A stretch of 64,000 nucleotides of DNA. Source: Clostridiales bacterium. GTDB lineage: Bacteria > Bacillota > Clostridia > Oscillospirales > Oscillospiraceae. Shown here in pieces: positions 16,745 to 25,389 of this stretch (positions are counted from its first letter, which is position 1; the number at the start of each line of letters is the position of its first letter). The notes under the pieces were generated by a model, which saw only the letters and a program-made list of their open reading frames with translations, was not told the DNA's origin and did no database searches. The stretch lies in assembly GCA_019420945.1 (NCBI GenBank), contig JAHZGF010000046.1, positions 1 through 64,000 on the forward strand, given 5' to 3'. Position numbers and translations under genes: made by a program.

Positions 16745-16827
16745 TGCTGATTCTCCTTCCGCCCGAACTGGTGCCCGGGCGTTACAACAAAATAACTTCT
16801 TCTCCCATTATTAAATTGTCGCGTTTC

Positions 16828-16855
16828 ATTATAGTGCATTGCCCGGAAATAGCAA
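16828..16855 (-). promoter_or_regulatory. Promoter of the ABC importer operon
   Basis: On the minus strand TTGCTA (16850-16855) and TATAAT (16828-16833) are 16 bases apart. The leader is about 80 bases. Confidence 0.6.
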
Positions 16856-16904
16856 GTACTTTTTTCTTAGATCTGTGTTTTTTTCGAGTCAATCCAGAAA
16901 TCCT

Positions 16905-16932
16905 TTGCATTCCCCGGAAAATCCTGTATAAT
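16905..16932 (+). promoter_or_regulatory. Promoter of the CBS-domain membrane protein gene
   Basis: TTGCAT (16905-16910) and TATAAT (16927-16932) are 16 bases apart, giving a leader of about 85 bases. It is divergent from the ABC importer promoter. Confidence 0.65.
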
Positions 16933-17022
16933 ATAGTTTGGTTTCATATACAATGACATGTTAGAAATTGGACAGAAAATTCATCAAAAGAAACCATTGG
17001 AAAAGGAGATACTGCTTTTTTT

Positions 17023-18294
17023 ATGAACGAAGACTCAATATCATCGATCCTGATCATTGCGCTGTTGCTGCTGTTTTCCGCCTATTTTTCCGCCACGGAG
17101 ACCGCCTTCTCCTCGCTGAACAAGACCAGGCTGAGGGCTATGGCAGAAAAGGGCAACAGCCGGGCCGCCCTGGCACTGAAGCTGTCAGAGCAATACGACC
17201 AGCTGCTTTCCTCTATTTTGGTGGGCAACAACGTGGTCAACATCGCCACTTCCTCCATCTCCACCCTGCTGTTTGTGGGAATGCTGCCCAAGATCGGCGC
17301 CACGGTCTCCACCATCGTGATTACCATTGTGGTGCTCATCTTCGGTGAAATCTCCCCCAAAAGTCTGGCCAAGGAGAATCCGGAAAAGTTCGCCATGTTC
17401 TCCGCCCCCATCATTCGGGTGGTCATCTGGGTACTTACCCCCATCAACTTCCTGTTCACCCTCTGGAAAAAGCTGCTGACCAAGCTCTTCAAGAGCGATG
17501 ACAGCCACCGGATGACCCAGGATGAACTTCTGATGTTGGTGGAAGAGGTGGCCCAGGATGGCAGCATTGACCAGAGTGAGGGCGATCTGCTCCGCTCCGC
17601 CATCGAGTTCACCGACCTGGACGCCGAGGACATCCTGACCCACCGGGTGGATCTGGAGGCGGTACCTGTCACCGCCAGCAAGGAAGAGGTGGCCAACAGC
17701 TTTTCCGAGAGCCGCTATTCCCGGCTGCTGGTCTACGATGGCTCCATTGACAACATTGTGGGCGTCATCCACCAGAAGGACTTCTATACCGGCACCGGTA
17801 TCAGCGACCAACCTCTGACTGAACTGATGAAGGAGCCTGTCTATGTGCCCCAGTCCGTCAAGATTAGCGACTTGCTGAAGGTGCTCCAGAAACACAAGGC
17901 CCATATCGCCGTGGTCAGTGACGAGTATGGCGGCACCTTGGGTATTGTCACCATGGAGGACATCCTGGAGGAGCTGGTGGGCGAAATCTGGGACGAACAT
18001 GATGAGGTGATTGAGAACTTCCAAAAGGTGGGCGAGAACACATACCGGGTGCTGTGTTCCACCGATCTGGACAAACTGGATCGGTTCTTTGACCTGGACG
18101 TGGATTCCGACTGCACCTCCATCAGCGGTTGGGTCATGGAGCAGCTGGGCCGGATTCCCGAGGAGGGAGACTGCTTTGACTACGAAGATCTCCATGTCAC
18201 CGTCACCGCCACCGACTACCACCGGGTGCTGGAAATCGAGGTACAGCGCATTCCCCAGCCGCCAAAACAGGACGAGGAATCGACTGCCCAGTAA
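17023..18294 (+). CDS. DUF21/CBS/CorC membrane protein (hemolysin C family)
   Basis: 423 residues. A CNNM/DUF21 membrane domain with 3-4 helices covers about 1-165 (YFSATETAFSSLNKTRL, IFGEISPKSLAKENP). Two CBS modules follow (about 200-320) and then a CorC/HlyC transporter-associated domain (335-410). Relatives are linked to Mg2+ efflux or Co2+/Mg2+ handling; the hemolysin name is historical. The best ribosome site, AAGGAG, sits 14 bases before the ATG, longer than usual. No Mg2+ riboswitch was recognised in the leader. Confidence 0.9.
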   Translation: MNEDSISSILIIALLLLFSAYFSATETAFSSLNKTRLRAMAEKGNSRAALALKLSEQYDQLLSSILVGNNVVNIATSSISTLLFVGMLPKIGATVSTIVITIVVLIFGEISPKSLAKENPEKFAMFSAPIIRVVIWVLTPINFLFTLWKKLLTKLFKSDDSHRMTQDELLMLVEEVAQDGSIDQSEGDLLRSAIEFTDLDAEDILTHRVDLEAVPVTASKEEVANSFSESRYSRLLVYDGSIDNIVGVIHQKDFYTGTGISDQPLTELMKEPVYVPQSVKISDLLKVLQKHKAHIAVVSDEYGGTLGIVTMEDILEELVGEIWDEHDEVIENFQKVGENTYRVLCSTDLDKLDRFFDLDVDSDCTSISGWVMEQLGRIPEEGDCFDYEDLHVTVTATDYHRVLEIEVQRIPQPPKQDEESTAQ

Positions 18295-18329
18295 TTTTTC
18301 CCGTGCTGGGGGCTTTTTGTGAGAATGAC

Positions 18330-18358
18330 TTTACATTTTTGCCGGTTCATGGCATAAT
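18330..18358 (+). promoter_or_regulatory. Promoter of the flavodiiron protein gene
   Basis: TTTACA (18330-18335) and CATAAT (18353-18358) are 17 bases apart. Confidence 0.65.
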
Positions 18359-18375
18359 GTGGCCGAATGAAACGA

Positions 18376-18409
18376 CCGGGCCGTCCTCCTGGGCGGCCCG
18401 GAATTTTTT
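18376..18409 (+). terminator. Leader hairpin with T-run just before the ribosome binding site
   Basis: CCGGGCCGTC and GGCGGCCCGG form a ~10-bp GC-rich stem with one mismatch-type contact, followed by AATTTTTT and then GGAGGG of the flavodiiron gene. It lies about 15 bases after the predicted transcription start, so it has the shape of an intrinsic attenuator. Confidence 0.5.
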
Positions 18410-18422
18410 GGAGGGATTGAAC

Positions 18423-19568
18423 ATGGTAACACAGGACATCCGTTACATCGGTGTCAACGACAGGGATCTGGATCTGTTCGAGGGACAGTATATCGTTCCC
18501 AACGGCATTGCCTACAACTCCTATGTCATCCTGGACGAGAAGGTGGCGGTGATGGACACCGTAGACCACCGCAAAACAGCAGAATTTATGGCCAATTTGG
18601 AGGAGGCTCTGGCCGGCCGCACCCCGGATTATCTGGTGGTACAGCATGTGGAGCCCGACCACGCCTCCAGCATTCAGGCCCTGTTGGACAAGTATCCCGG
18701 CATCCAGGTAGTGGCCACCGCCAAGGCGCTGCAGATGCTGCCCCTTTACAACATCACCCCTGGCAACACCCAGACGGTGAAGGAAGGAGACACCCTCTCC
18801 CTGGGCAAGCACGAACTCACCTTCATCTGCGCCCCCATGGTGCACTGGCCGGAGGTCATGGTGAGCTACGACAAGACCGACAAGGTACTCTTCGCCGCCG
18901 ACGCCTTTGGCAAGTTCGGCGCCCTGGACGCCGACGAGGACTGGGACTGCGAGGCCCGGCGCTATTACTTCAATATTGTGGGCAAGTACGGTCCCCAGGT
19001 CCAGGCCCTGCTCAAGAAGGCCGCCAACCTGGACATTCAGATCATTTGCCCCCTCCACGGCCCGGTGCTGAAGGAAAACCTGGGTCACTATCTGGAGAAG
19101 TATCAGATCTGGAGCAGCTACGGGGTGGAGTCTGAGGGCGTGTTTGTTGCCTACGCCTCCCTCCACGGCAACACCGCCCAGGTCGCCCACAAGCTCAAGG
19201 AAATCCTGGAGGCCAAGGGCTGCCCCAAGGTGGCCATCACCGACCTGGCCCGGGAGGACATGGCCGAAGCTCTGGAGGACGCCTTCCGTTACGGCAAGGT
19301 GGTGCTCTGCGCCAGCAGCTATAACGCCGGTGTAGTGCCCTGCATGGAGGACTTCCTCCACCATCTGAAGGCCAAGAACTATCAGAAGCGCACCGTGGCG
19401 CTGGTGGAGAATGGCTCCTGGGCTCCCTCCGCCGCCAAGACCATGGGCGAAGTACTCTCCCAGATGAAGGAGATCACCCTGGTGGAGCCCACCGTTACCA
19501 TCCGGGGTGCCCTGAAGGACAGCGATCTGCCCGCTCTGGAGGCCCTGGCTGAGGCCATGCTGCAATAA
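18423..19568 (+). CDS. fprA: Flavodiiron protein (FprA family)
   Basis: 381-residue cytoplasmic enzyme that reduces O2 to water, or NO to N2O, protecting anaerobes. The N-terminal metallo-beta-lactamase-like domain carries the diiron ligands His75, Glu77 and Asp79 (HVEPDH), His141 (MVHWPE), Asp160 (FAADAFG) and His212 (LHGP). The C-terminal flavodoxin domain (about 240-381) has the FMN loop ASLHGNT near residues 245-251. All ligands are present. The start at 18423 follows GGAGGG. There is no fused rubredoxin, so an external electron donor is needed. It is a single-gene unit with a promoter, leader hairpin and terminator. Confidence 0.94.
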   Translation: MVTQDIRYIGVNDRDLDLFEGQYIVPNGIAYNSYVILDEKVAVMDTVDHRKTAEFMANLEEALAGRTPDYLVVQHVEPDHASSIQALLDKYPGIQVVATAKALQMLPLYNITPGNTQTVKEGDTLSLGKHELTFICAPMVHWPEVMVSYDKTDKVLFAADAFGKFGALDADEDWDCEARRYYFNIVGKYGPQVQALLKKAANLDIQIICPLHGPVLKENLGHYLEKYQIWSSYGVESEGVFVAYASLHGNTAQVAHKLKEILEAKGCPKVAITDLAREDMAEALEDAFRYGKVVLCASSYNAGVVPCMEDFLHHLKAKNYQKRTVALVENGSWAPSAAKTMGEVLSQMKEITLVEPTVTIRGALKDSDLPALEALAEAMLQ

Positions 19569-19583
19569 GCTACATACAAAAAC

Positions 19584-19630
19584 ACGGCCCTGGGATCCCA
19601 TGCCTGGCGATCCCGGGGCCGTTTCTTTTT
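19584..19630 (+). terminator. Terminator of the flavodiiron gene
   Basis: ACGGCCCTGGGATC and GATCCCGGGGCCGT form a 14-bp stem followed by TTCTTTTT. Confidence 0.88.
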
Positions 19631-19665
19631 CCGGAAAAGAAAGTCTTTCTCTCTGCAACAGATAA

Positions 19666-19700
19666 ATCCCCGGCCTCCCAACTGATGGGAGGCCGGGGAT
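19666..19700 (-). terminator. Terminator of the zinc-ribbon/Ig-like gene
   Basis: ATCCCCGGCCTCCCA and TGGGAGGCCGGGGAT form a 15-bp perfect stem with a 5-base loop downstream of the minus-strand gene. The T tail is modest. Confidence 0.7.
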
Positions 19701-19726
19701 TCGTATTGCTCAGTTTGATCTGAAGA

Positions 19727-20686
19727 TCAGGGTTTGACCCGAATGGTCACGGTGGCGGTCTCGCCGCCGGAGGTGACGGTCATGGTGGTTTTGCCCTCGG
19801 CCAGGCCGGTGCACTCACCGGTGGTGGGATCCACGCTGGCAATGCTGGGATCCGCAATAGACCAGGCATAGTTGGTACCGTCGCCGCCGGTGGCCTTGAA
19901 GGGCACCGGCTCACCCATGTTCAGGGTAAAGTCGCCGTCCTGGGCATTGCCGAAGGCAGTGACCACAATGCTGGATGCGGCGGTAGTGCCAGGCTCAGTG
20001 GCAGGATCGCCGCCAGCGTCGGCACCATTACAGGTCACCTGGCAGGCAGCGGTAACTCCGCCGGCGGAGGCAGTGATGGTGCAGGTGCCCGCCCCCACAT
20101 AGCTGACTACGCCGGAGGCATCCACAGTGGCAACATTGCTGTCGCTGGTGGTCCAGATTGTCTGTCCCACCCAGCCGGTGGGTGCGATGGTGGCGGTCAG
20201 ATTGGCAGTCTCACCGGCGTTCAGCGTCAGGGTTGCCTGATCCAGAGTCACACTGTCCGGCGCAACAATCTGGGGCTCCGTGCTCTGGGTGCCCTGATCA
20301 GCCTGCTGACTGCCGGTGCCGCTGGCGTCCGCCTGCTGGGAGGTGCTGGTCTGGCTGGAGGTATTGGACTGAGGCTCCGGTTTGTCAAACAGGGTGGTCT
20401 TGACCAGTACGGCTACGATGACCACTGCCGCCAGAATCAAAATAATCGAAAGGATGATTCCCACAATGGACAGCGGGCTTCTGGCCCCGCCATAGCCACC
20501 GCCCCGGGTATTGGTCCGGACTCGATTGCCCGCCCGGCTGCTGCGGCCGGACCGGTTGCCGCCCACTTTCTTGCCGTTGGGCGCAGTATGGCAGAAGGGG
20601 CAGGCCTTATAGGTCGCCGCATAATCTTCGCCGCAGAATTTGCAGTGGATCAGCTCAGGCTGGTTATCGCTGTAATAATCGTCCAT
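19727..20686 (-). CDS. Zinc-ribbon membrane protein with two BIG2 Ig-like domains
   Basis: 319 residues. Four cysteines (15, 18, 29, 32) form an N-terminal zinc ribbon in the cytoplasm. A Gly/Arg-rich linker leads to one membrane helix (about 72-95), then a Ser/Thr/Gln linker. Outside the cell there are two bacterial Ig-like group 2 domains, about 142-220 (ATLTLNAGETANLTATIAP) and 235-319. The function is unknown; BIG2 domains often mediate adhesion or scaffold surface proteins. AGGAGG precedes the ATG and a promoter is at 20725-20753. Confidence 0.82.
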   Translation of the reverse strand: MDDYYSDNQPELIHCKFCGEDYAATYKACPFCHTAPNGKKVGGNRSGRSSRAGNRVRTNTRGGGYGGARSPLSIVGIILSIILILAAVVIVAVLVKTTLFDKPEPQSNTSSQTSTSQQADASGTGSQQADQGTQSTEPQIVAPDSVTLDQATLTLNAGETANLTATIAPTGWVGQTIWTTSDSNVATVDASGVVSYVGAGTCTITASAGGVTAACQVTCNGADAGGDPATEPGTTAASSIVVTAFGNAQDGDFTLNMGEPVPFKATGGDGTNYAWSIADPSIASVDPTTGECTGLAEGKTTMTVTSGGETATVTIRVKP

Positions 20687-20724
20687 GAAGAATGGTTCCT
20701 CCTCGTCTTAAGGTTACATAATTT

Positions 20725-20753
20725 ATCATACCGAATTCTTGGCTTCTCGTCAA
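20725..20753 (-). promoter_or_regulatory. Promoter of the zinc-ribbon/Ig-like gene
   Basis: On the minus strand TTGACG (20748-20753) and TATGAT (20725-20730) are 17 bases apart. Confidence 0.68.
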
Positions 20754-20805
20754 CAGGAAAACGACAAAATTAGTGGTGGTCATTTCCTCTTTCCGCCCCG
20801 AAATC

Positions 20806-20834
20806 TTGACCGGCATGGCCCCGGGTACTATAAT
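20806..20834 (+). promoter_or_regulatory. Promoter of the AAA+ ATPase gene
   Basis: TTGACC (20806-20811) and TATAAT (20829-20834) are 17 bases apart. The leader of about 160 bases shows no structure I recognise. Confidence 0.75.
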
Positions 20835-21001
20835 GATATTTGTTCAATCCAGGGCAAAACGTCCCCTTTGTCCCTTTAATCGTTCTCCAGTTGCCGGTGT
20901 TTTTCCGATTTCTCCCCACTACTTTTGGGCCGGAGGACACATAATAGAATCCCATAGATCAATTCGCCCCGGGGCAGTACTCCGGAGGCAGGAGGTGCCA
21001 C

Positions 21002-22522
21002 ATGAGCAAAGAGAAAATCACCACCGCCATGGTACAGAAGAAATACCGGGCGGGTATTCAGGCTTTCTCCCGTCTGCTGGGAGACCCCACCCTGCGGCTC
21101 AACTTCGTTCAGGAGGCGGACCCCTTTTTTCGCCGCTGCGCCCTGGCGGTCTGGAAGCACGGCGGGCCGGTGACGGAACGCCATGTGGCCGCCTACAATG
21201 CCATCTGCTCCGGTGACAACGAGGCCCCCTCGGTACTTTTTTTTGAGCTCTGCGCCGCTGTGGAGGGTGCCCCGGATTTCGCTCCCCCGGCCTTTTTCTA
21301 CGAACTGGTCCGCTCCGACCGGGGCAGCCGCCGCAACCACGCCGGCAAATTCACCGAACTGTGCTCCATTCTGCTGCTGCTCTTCGCCGCTGTGGATGAC
21401 GAAGTCAACCAGGAGGAAGCGGACTATGTGGACCACTGCACTCAAATCCTGGTCGCCGCCGGAGGCCCCGGGGATACCCGCACCCACACACCCGCTGACC
21501 CTCCCGCTCCCCAGCAGGGCCCTCAGGAGGAGCAGGCTATCCAGGAAACCCAGGCGGAAACCCAGAGTGCGGGGGATGAGGAACCCGTTCCCCCGGCAGA
21601 GTCCGTGGAGGATCTGCTGGCGGAGCTGGATCAGCTGTGCGGCCTGGATCAGGTAAAAAAAGACGTGCGCAGCCTCATCAATCTGGTGAAGGTACGCAAG
21701 CTGCGGCAGGAGAACGGCCTCTCGGTTCCTCCCATGAGCCTGCACCTTGTCTTTTTGGGCAACCCCGGCACCGGCAAAACCACTGTGGCCCGGCTGCTGG
21801 CCCGGCTGTATCACGCCATCGGAGTGCTGTCCAAAGGGCAGTTGATCGAGACTGACCGTTCCGGCCTGGTGGCGGGCTATGTGGGACAGACCGCCATCAA
21901 AACCCAGGAAATCATTGCCAAGGCCATGGGCGGCGTACTCTTCATTGACGAGGCCTACTCCCTTACCAGCCAGGAAGGGGCCAATGACTTCGGCAAAGAG
22001 GCCATTGAGATCCTGCTGAAAAACATGGAGGATCATCGTGATGACCTGATTGTCATTGTGGCGGGCTATACCAACCTGATGGAACAGTTCATCCACTCCA
22101 ACCCGGGTTTGGAATCCCGGTTCAACAAATACTTCTACTTTGAGGACTACACCGCTGAGCAGCTGTTTGAAATTCTGGAATCCCAGTGCCAGCGCAACAG
22201 CTATGTGCTCTCGGAGGAGACCCGGGATAAGGCAAAACAGCTGTTGGCGGAGGCCTATGAGACCCGGGACGAGAATTTCGGCAACGCCCGGGAGGTACGC
22301 AACCTCTTTGAGGAGCTGATTGCCCGGCAGTCCGACCGGGTGGCCGCCATGGAAGCTCCCACCAAGGAAGATCTGATGCTCATCACCGGCGCTGACTTTG
22401 ACGCCGCCGCCGGGGAGGAACAGCAGTCCCCGGAACAGGCTGACGCCGCCACGGAAGCCACATCCTCTGACCAAGCCGGAGCACCCACCCCGGCAGAAGC
22501 GGAACCATCCTCCGACAAGTAA
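21002..22522 (+). CDS. AAA+ ATPase of the CbbX/SpoVK type
   Basis: 506 residues. The N-terminal ~150 residues are an unassigned helical region. An acidic, proline/glutamine-rich linker follows (about 155-205), then one AAA+ module of the CbxX/CfqX/SpoVK family (about 210-460): Walker A GNPGTGKTT near 253, the pore-loop region GYVGQTAIKT, Walker B VLFIDEAYSL near 313, and sensor/arginine-finger segment ESRFNKYFYF. Such ATPases remodel a partner protein; SpoVK acts in sporulation and CbbX on Rubisco. The partner here is unknown and no neighbour points to one. The C-terminal ~40 residues are acidic and disordered-looking. Confidence 0.85.
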   Translation: MSKEKITTAMVQKKYRAGIQAFSRLLGDPTLRLNFVQEADPFFRRCALAVWKHGGPVTERHVAAYNAICSGDNEAPSVLFFELCAAVEGAPDFAPPAFFYELVRSDRGSRRNHAGKFTELCSILLLLFAAVDDEVNQEEADYVDHCTQILVAAGGPGDTRTHTPADPPAPQQGPQEEQAIQETQAETQSAGDEEPVPPAESVEDLLAELDQLCGLDQVKKDVRSLINLVKVRKLRQENGLSVPPMSLHLVFLGNPGTGKTTVARLLARLYHAIGVLSKGQLIETDRSGLVAGYVGQTAIKTQEIIAKAMGGVLFIDEAYSLTSQEGANDFGKEAIEILLKNMEDHRDDLIVIVAGYTNLMEQFIHSNPGLESRFNKYFYFEDYTAEQLFEILESQCQRNSYVLSEETRDKAKQLLAEAYETRDENFGNAREVRNLFEELIARQSDRVAAMEAPTKEDLMLITGADFDAAAGEEQQSPEQADAATEATSSDQAGAPTPAEAEPSSDK

Positions 22523-22525
22523 CAC

Positions 22526-22800
22526 AACAGCCCCGGCGCACAATGCGCCGGGGCTGAGATTGTCGAAAAAGGCCTATGGCCTTTTTCGACAACGGGGCGG
22601 CATGCAGGACAGGGCTCGATTGCTAACGCAAAAGTCACCCCGTCCTGCATGAGAAGAGTCATTTCCGAGGCGCATGTCCCCGGAAATGACCAAAATTAGA
22701 TTTTGTTCCGTCCTCTTCGGAGGACGGAATTCTGTGAAACTGTTAAAACTTACAGTCTTTCGACAAACTGAGCCCCGGCGCACAATGCGCCGGGGCTGTT
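22526..22800. repeat. 275-bp palindromic element with terminal inverted repeats
   Basis: The convergent genes on either side are separated by an array of perfect hairpins. Identical 27-base hairpins with stems AGCCCCGGCGCA/TGCGCCGGGGCT and loop CAA sit at both ends (22529-22555 and 22771-22797). The inverted similarity continues inward (TTGTCGAAA at left; TTTCGACAA at right) and outward (AACAG/CTGTT). Between them are stems at 22560-22592 (15 bp, perfect), 22601-22651 (10-bp arms), 22658-22690 (10 bp) and 22706-22729 (10 bp, TTCG loop). No ORF is supported. The outer hairpins can serve as terminators of the AAA+ gene and the kinase-like gene. It looks like a MITE- or REP-like element. Confidence 0.6.
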
Positions 22801-22811
22801 TCATTTTGTTT

Positions 22812-23891
22812 TTAATCCACGTCGGCCAAAAAGCACTGCCAGGGCAGCACATCCGCCAGCTGAATCAAGGTCTCATTCAGTCCGCCGCCGAAATCCTGGG
22901 ACGTGTGCAGCTCCCCGGCGGTCAGATCGGTACACAGCGGCAGCTCTACCACCGCTTTGCCTCCATCGCCGCTGAGCAGCGCGATACGGCCGCCGTGCTT
23001 CTCCGCCACAATCCGGCAGATGGAGATGCCCAGACCCAGGCCCCACTCCCCTTCCGCCAGGGGATCGTTGCCCCGGGCTGGATCAAAGGCCCGGGCCAGC
23101 TGAGTCGGGGAAAAGCCCTCGCCGCTGTCGCTGACCGTGAGTCTCACCCAGCGCTTTTCCCGGCTCTCCAGCCGCAGCAATACCCGGCCTCCGTCTCCGG
23201 CGGCCCGGATGGCATTGGACAGCAACTGGTAGAGGAGCCTGCGCAGCATCCGCTCCTCTCCCCGTACCAGAAGGTTTCCGCTGCGCTGTTCCAACGTTAC
23301 CGCACAGCCGGCTTGGTCTCCGACCCCCTGAACTCGGCGCACCACATCGGCGCACAGGCCTCCAAAATCCAGCACCTGCGGGTGGAAGCGGACCTGCTCC
23401 CCGGAGGTGGTGCCCAAAAATTCCAGGCTGTCCAGCATCCGCAATAAAATATGATAGTTTTTTCGCTGAATGGCCCGGTATTGCTCCGTCTTTTCCGGAG
23501 AACGATCTTCCCGGGGGTATTCCAGCAGCTGGCTGGCGCCAATTAAATTGCCCAGAGGGATGCGCAGCTGTCCGGCAATCTGGCTCAGGCGATCCAACGG
23601 AACCAAGGGGGCTTCCGGGGCCAGAGAGAGCTGGTACAGAACGCCTCCGTCCAACTCCGCCCTGCGACAAACCCAGTGCTCCCCGCCCAGGGAGCAACTC
23701 TCGGCTCCTTGGGTCTCCAAACCCTGCAATACCTGAGGCAGTGCCTCCCCTTCGGCCAGTTCCCAGCCCTCCCGCCGGGCCAGAGCCTCAGCGGCGGGGT
23801 TATAATAGGCAACGGTCCCCCGCAGGGTCCAAAACACCGGGTCCGGCACTGCGTCAAACCATCCGGGCCCGGAAAGGGTAAATTCTTTCAT
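22812..23891 (-). CDS. Histidine-kinase-like protein lacking the phospho-acceptor histidine
   Basis: 359 residues, no membrane segment. An N-terminal PAS-like region (about 1-90, FDAVPDPVFWTLRG) is followed by a dimerisation-helix region and a HATPase domain (about 205-330). The ATP lid motifs look intact: N box LSNAIRAA, G1 DSGEGF, and G2 GLGLGISICRIV. In the dimerisation helix, the place of the usual HELRTPL is GQLRIPLGN, with Gly at about residue 107 where the phosphorylated His should be. So it may bind ATP but cannot autophosphorylate in the usual way. ATG 23891 follows CGGAG; a GTG nine codons upstream is the alternative. No response regulator is adjacent. Confidence 0.82.
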   Translation of the reverse strand: MKEFTLSGPGWFDAVPDPVFWTLRGTVAYYNPAAEALARREGWELAEGEALPQVLQGLETQGAESCSLGGEHWVCRRAELDGGVLYQLSLAPEAPLVPLDRLSQIAGQLRIPLGNLIGASQLLEYPREDRSPEKTEQYRAIQRKNYHILLRMLDSLEFLGTTSGEQVRFHPQVLDFGGLCADVVRRVQGVGDQAGCAVTLEQRSGNLLVRGEERMLRRLLYQLLSNAIRAAGDGGRVLLRLESREKRWVRLTVSDSGEGFSPTQLARAFDPARGNDPLAEGEWGLGLGISICRIVAEKHGGRIALLSGDGGKAVVELPLCTDLTAGELHTSQDFGGGLNETLIQLADVLPWQCFLADVD

Positions 23892-24281
23892 TCGCTCACT
23901 CCGCAAATCTATCTCCACAATAGGGTGCCCATTTTCTTTGTGAACAGTTTGGCTTTAGTATAGCAAATCCTGGCATTGGGCGCAAGAATTCTGTCGAATC
24001 ATGTCGAATTCAAAAAGTTTGAACTGACAGGGAAAAAATGAATTTCTTAGAAAACTTTTGAAAAAGTTCTTTTTATTGGCTGAATTGTTGCGTAAATATG
24101 TATTTTTGTCTCTGTTTCGTCGTTTTGACGATATATTTTGCTTCCTTTCATTTTTTCGCTCAATTAACACCGTGAAAACGCTGAATTTTAAGATTCCCTC
24201 TTTTAAAATGGAACAATTCGGATTATAATAACGGCGTAAATCATTGGAACCCTGAAACGCAATAAAAAGGAGTGTTCTTTC
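23892..24281. other. 390-base AT-rich intergenic region between divergent genes
   Basis: On the minus strand a promoter for the kinase-like gene is visible: TTGCGC (23980-23985) and TATACT (23957-23962), 17 bases apart. On the plus strand a TATAAT (24224-24229) probably serves gap, with a weak -35 (TTTTAA at 24201). The rest is AT-rich with no ORF, tRNA or recognised RNA motif. Confidence 0.55.
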
Positions 24282-25295
24282 ATGAGCATCAAAGTTGGCA
24301 TCAACGGTTTTGGCCGCATCGGCCGTCTGGTCTTCCGCGCCGGCATCGACCGGGAGGACATCGAGTTCCTGGGCATCAACGACCCCGGCATGACCCCCGA
24401 CTACATGGCCTACATGCTGCGCTATGACACCATGCATGGTCAGTTCACCGGCACCATCGAGTATGATGACGAGTCCATCACCGTCAACGGCAAGCGGATC
24501 ATGGTCTATGCCAAGTTCAAGCCCGAGGAGATTCCCTGGGGTGAGCTGGGCGTCGAGTATGTTGTGGAATCCACCGGCCTGTTCCTGACCAAGGAGAAGG
24601 CTCAGGGCCATCTGGACGCCGGCGCCAAGAAGGTCATCATGAGCGCCCCCTCCAAGGATGACACCCCCATGTTCGTGATGGGCGTCAACAATACAACCTA
24701 TGACACCAGCATGGACTTTGTTTCCAACGCTTCCTGCACCACCAACTGCCTGGCTCCCATCGCCAAGGTGCTGCACGACAACTTCGGCATCACCGAGGGC
24801 CTGATGACCACCGTTCACTCCACCACCGCTACCCAGAAGACCGTGGACGGCCCCTCCAAGAAGGACTGGCGCGGCGGCCGTGCCGCTGCCGGCAACATCA
24901 TCCCCTCCTCCACCGGCGCTGCCAAGGCCGTGGGCAAGGTTATCCCCAGCCTGAACGGCAAGCTGACCGGCATGAGCATGCGCGTGCCCACCCTGGACGT
25001 CTCCGTGGTCGACCTGACCGTCAACCTGGCCAAGCCCGCCACCTATGACGAGATCTGCGCCGCCATGAAGAAGGCCTCCGAGGGCGAGCTGAAGGGCATC
25101 CTGGGCTACACCGAGGACGCCGTGGTCTCCTCCGACTTCCTGGGCGACACCCACACCTCCATCTTCGACGCCGGCGCCGGCATCGCTCTGACCGACACCT
25201 TCGTGAAGGTTGTCTCTTGGTACGACAACGAGATCGGCTACTCCAACAAGGTGCTGGACCTGATCGCCTATATGTTCACCGTGGATCACAAGTAA
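24282..25295 (+). CDS. gap: Glyceraldehyde-3-phosphate dehydrogenase (type I)
   Basis: 337-residue glycolytic enzyme turning glyceraldehyde 3-phosphate, NAD+ and phosphate into 1,3-bisphosphoglycerate. The NAD fold begins KVGINGFGRIGR. The catalytic cysteine lies in SNASCTTNC (about 152-160) and the active-site His in TTVHSTTATQ. WYDNEIGYS near the end is typical. Codon use is highly biased, as expected for an abundant protein. AAAAAGGAG precedes the ATG. It has its own promoter region and terminator and is not in a glycolytic cluster with pgk or tpi here. Confidence 0.98.
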   Translation: MSIKVGINGFGRIGRLVFRAGIDREDIEFLGINDPGMTPDYMAYMLRYDTMHGQFTGTIEYDDESITVNGKRIMVYAKFKPEEIPWGELGVEYVVESTGLFLTKEKAQGHLDAGAKKVIMSAPSKDDTPMFVMGVNNTTYDTSMDFVSNASCTTNCLAPIAKVLHDNFGITEGLMTTVHSTTATQKTVDGPSKKDWRGGRAAAGNIIPSSTGAAKAVGKVIPSLNGKLTGMSMRVPTLDVSVVDLTVNLAKPATYDEICAAMKKASEGELKGILGYTEDAVVSSDFLGDTHTSIFDAGAGIALTDTFVKVVSWYDNEIGYSNKVLDLIAYMFTVDHK

Positions 25296-25321
25296 TCTGA
25301 TCCATCCGTAACAAAAAGCAC

Positions 25322-25357
25322 AGCGGCCCCGAAGCATTGCTTCGGGGCCGCTTTTTT
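25322..25357 (+). terminator. Terminator of gap
   Basis: AGCGGCCCCGAAGC and GCTTCGGGGCCGCT form a 14-bp perfect stem with a 3-base loop followed by six T. Confidence 0.93.
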
Positions 25358-25389
25358 GCATTTTGGAACAGCTGCGTCAACGCCTTCTG

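Noticed and set aside
16933..17022. A metal-sensing riboswitch in the leader of the CBS/CorC gene
   Set aside because: The leader is short (about 85 bases) and AT-rich with no structure resembling known Mg2+ riboswitches.
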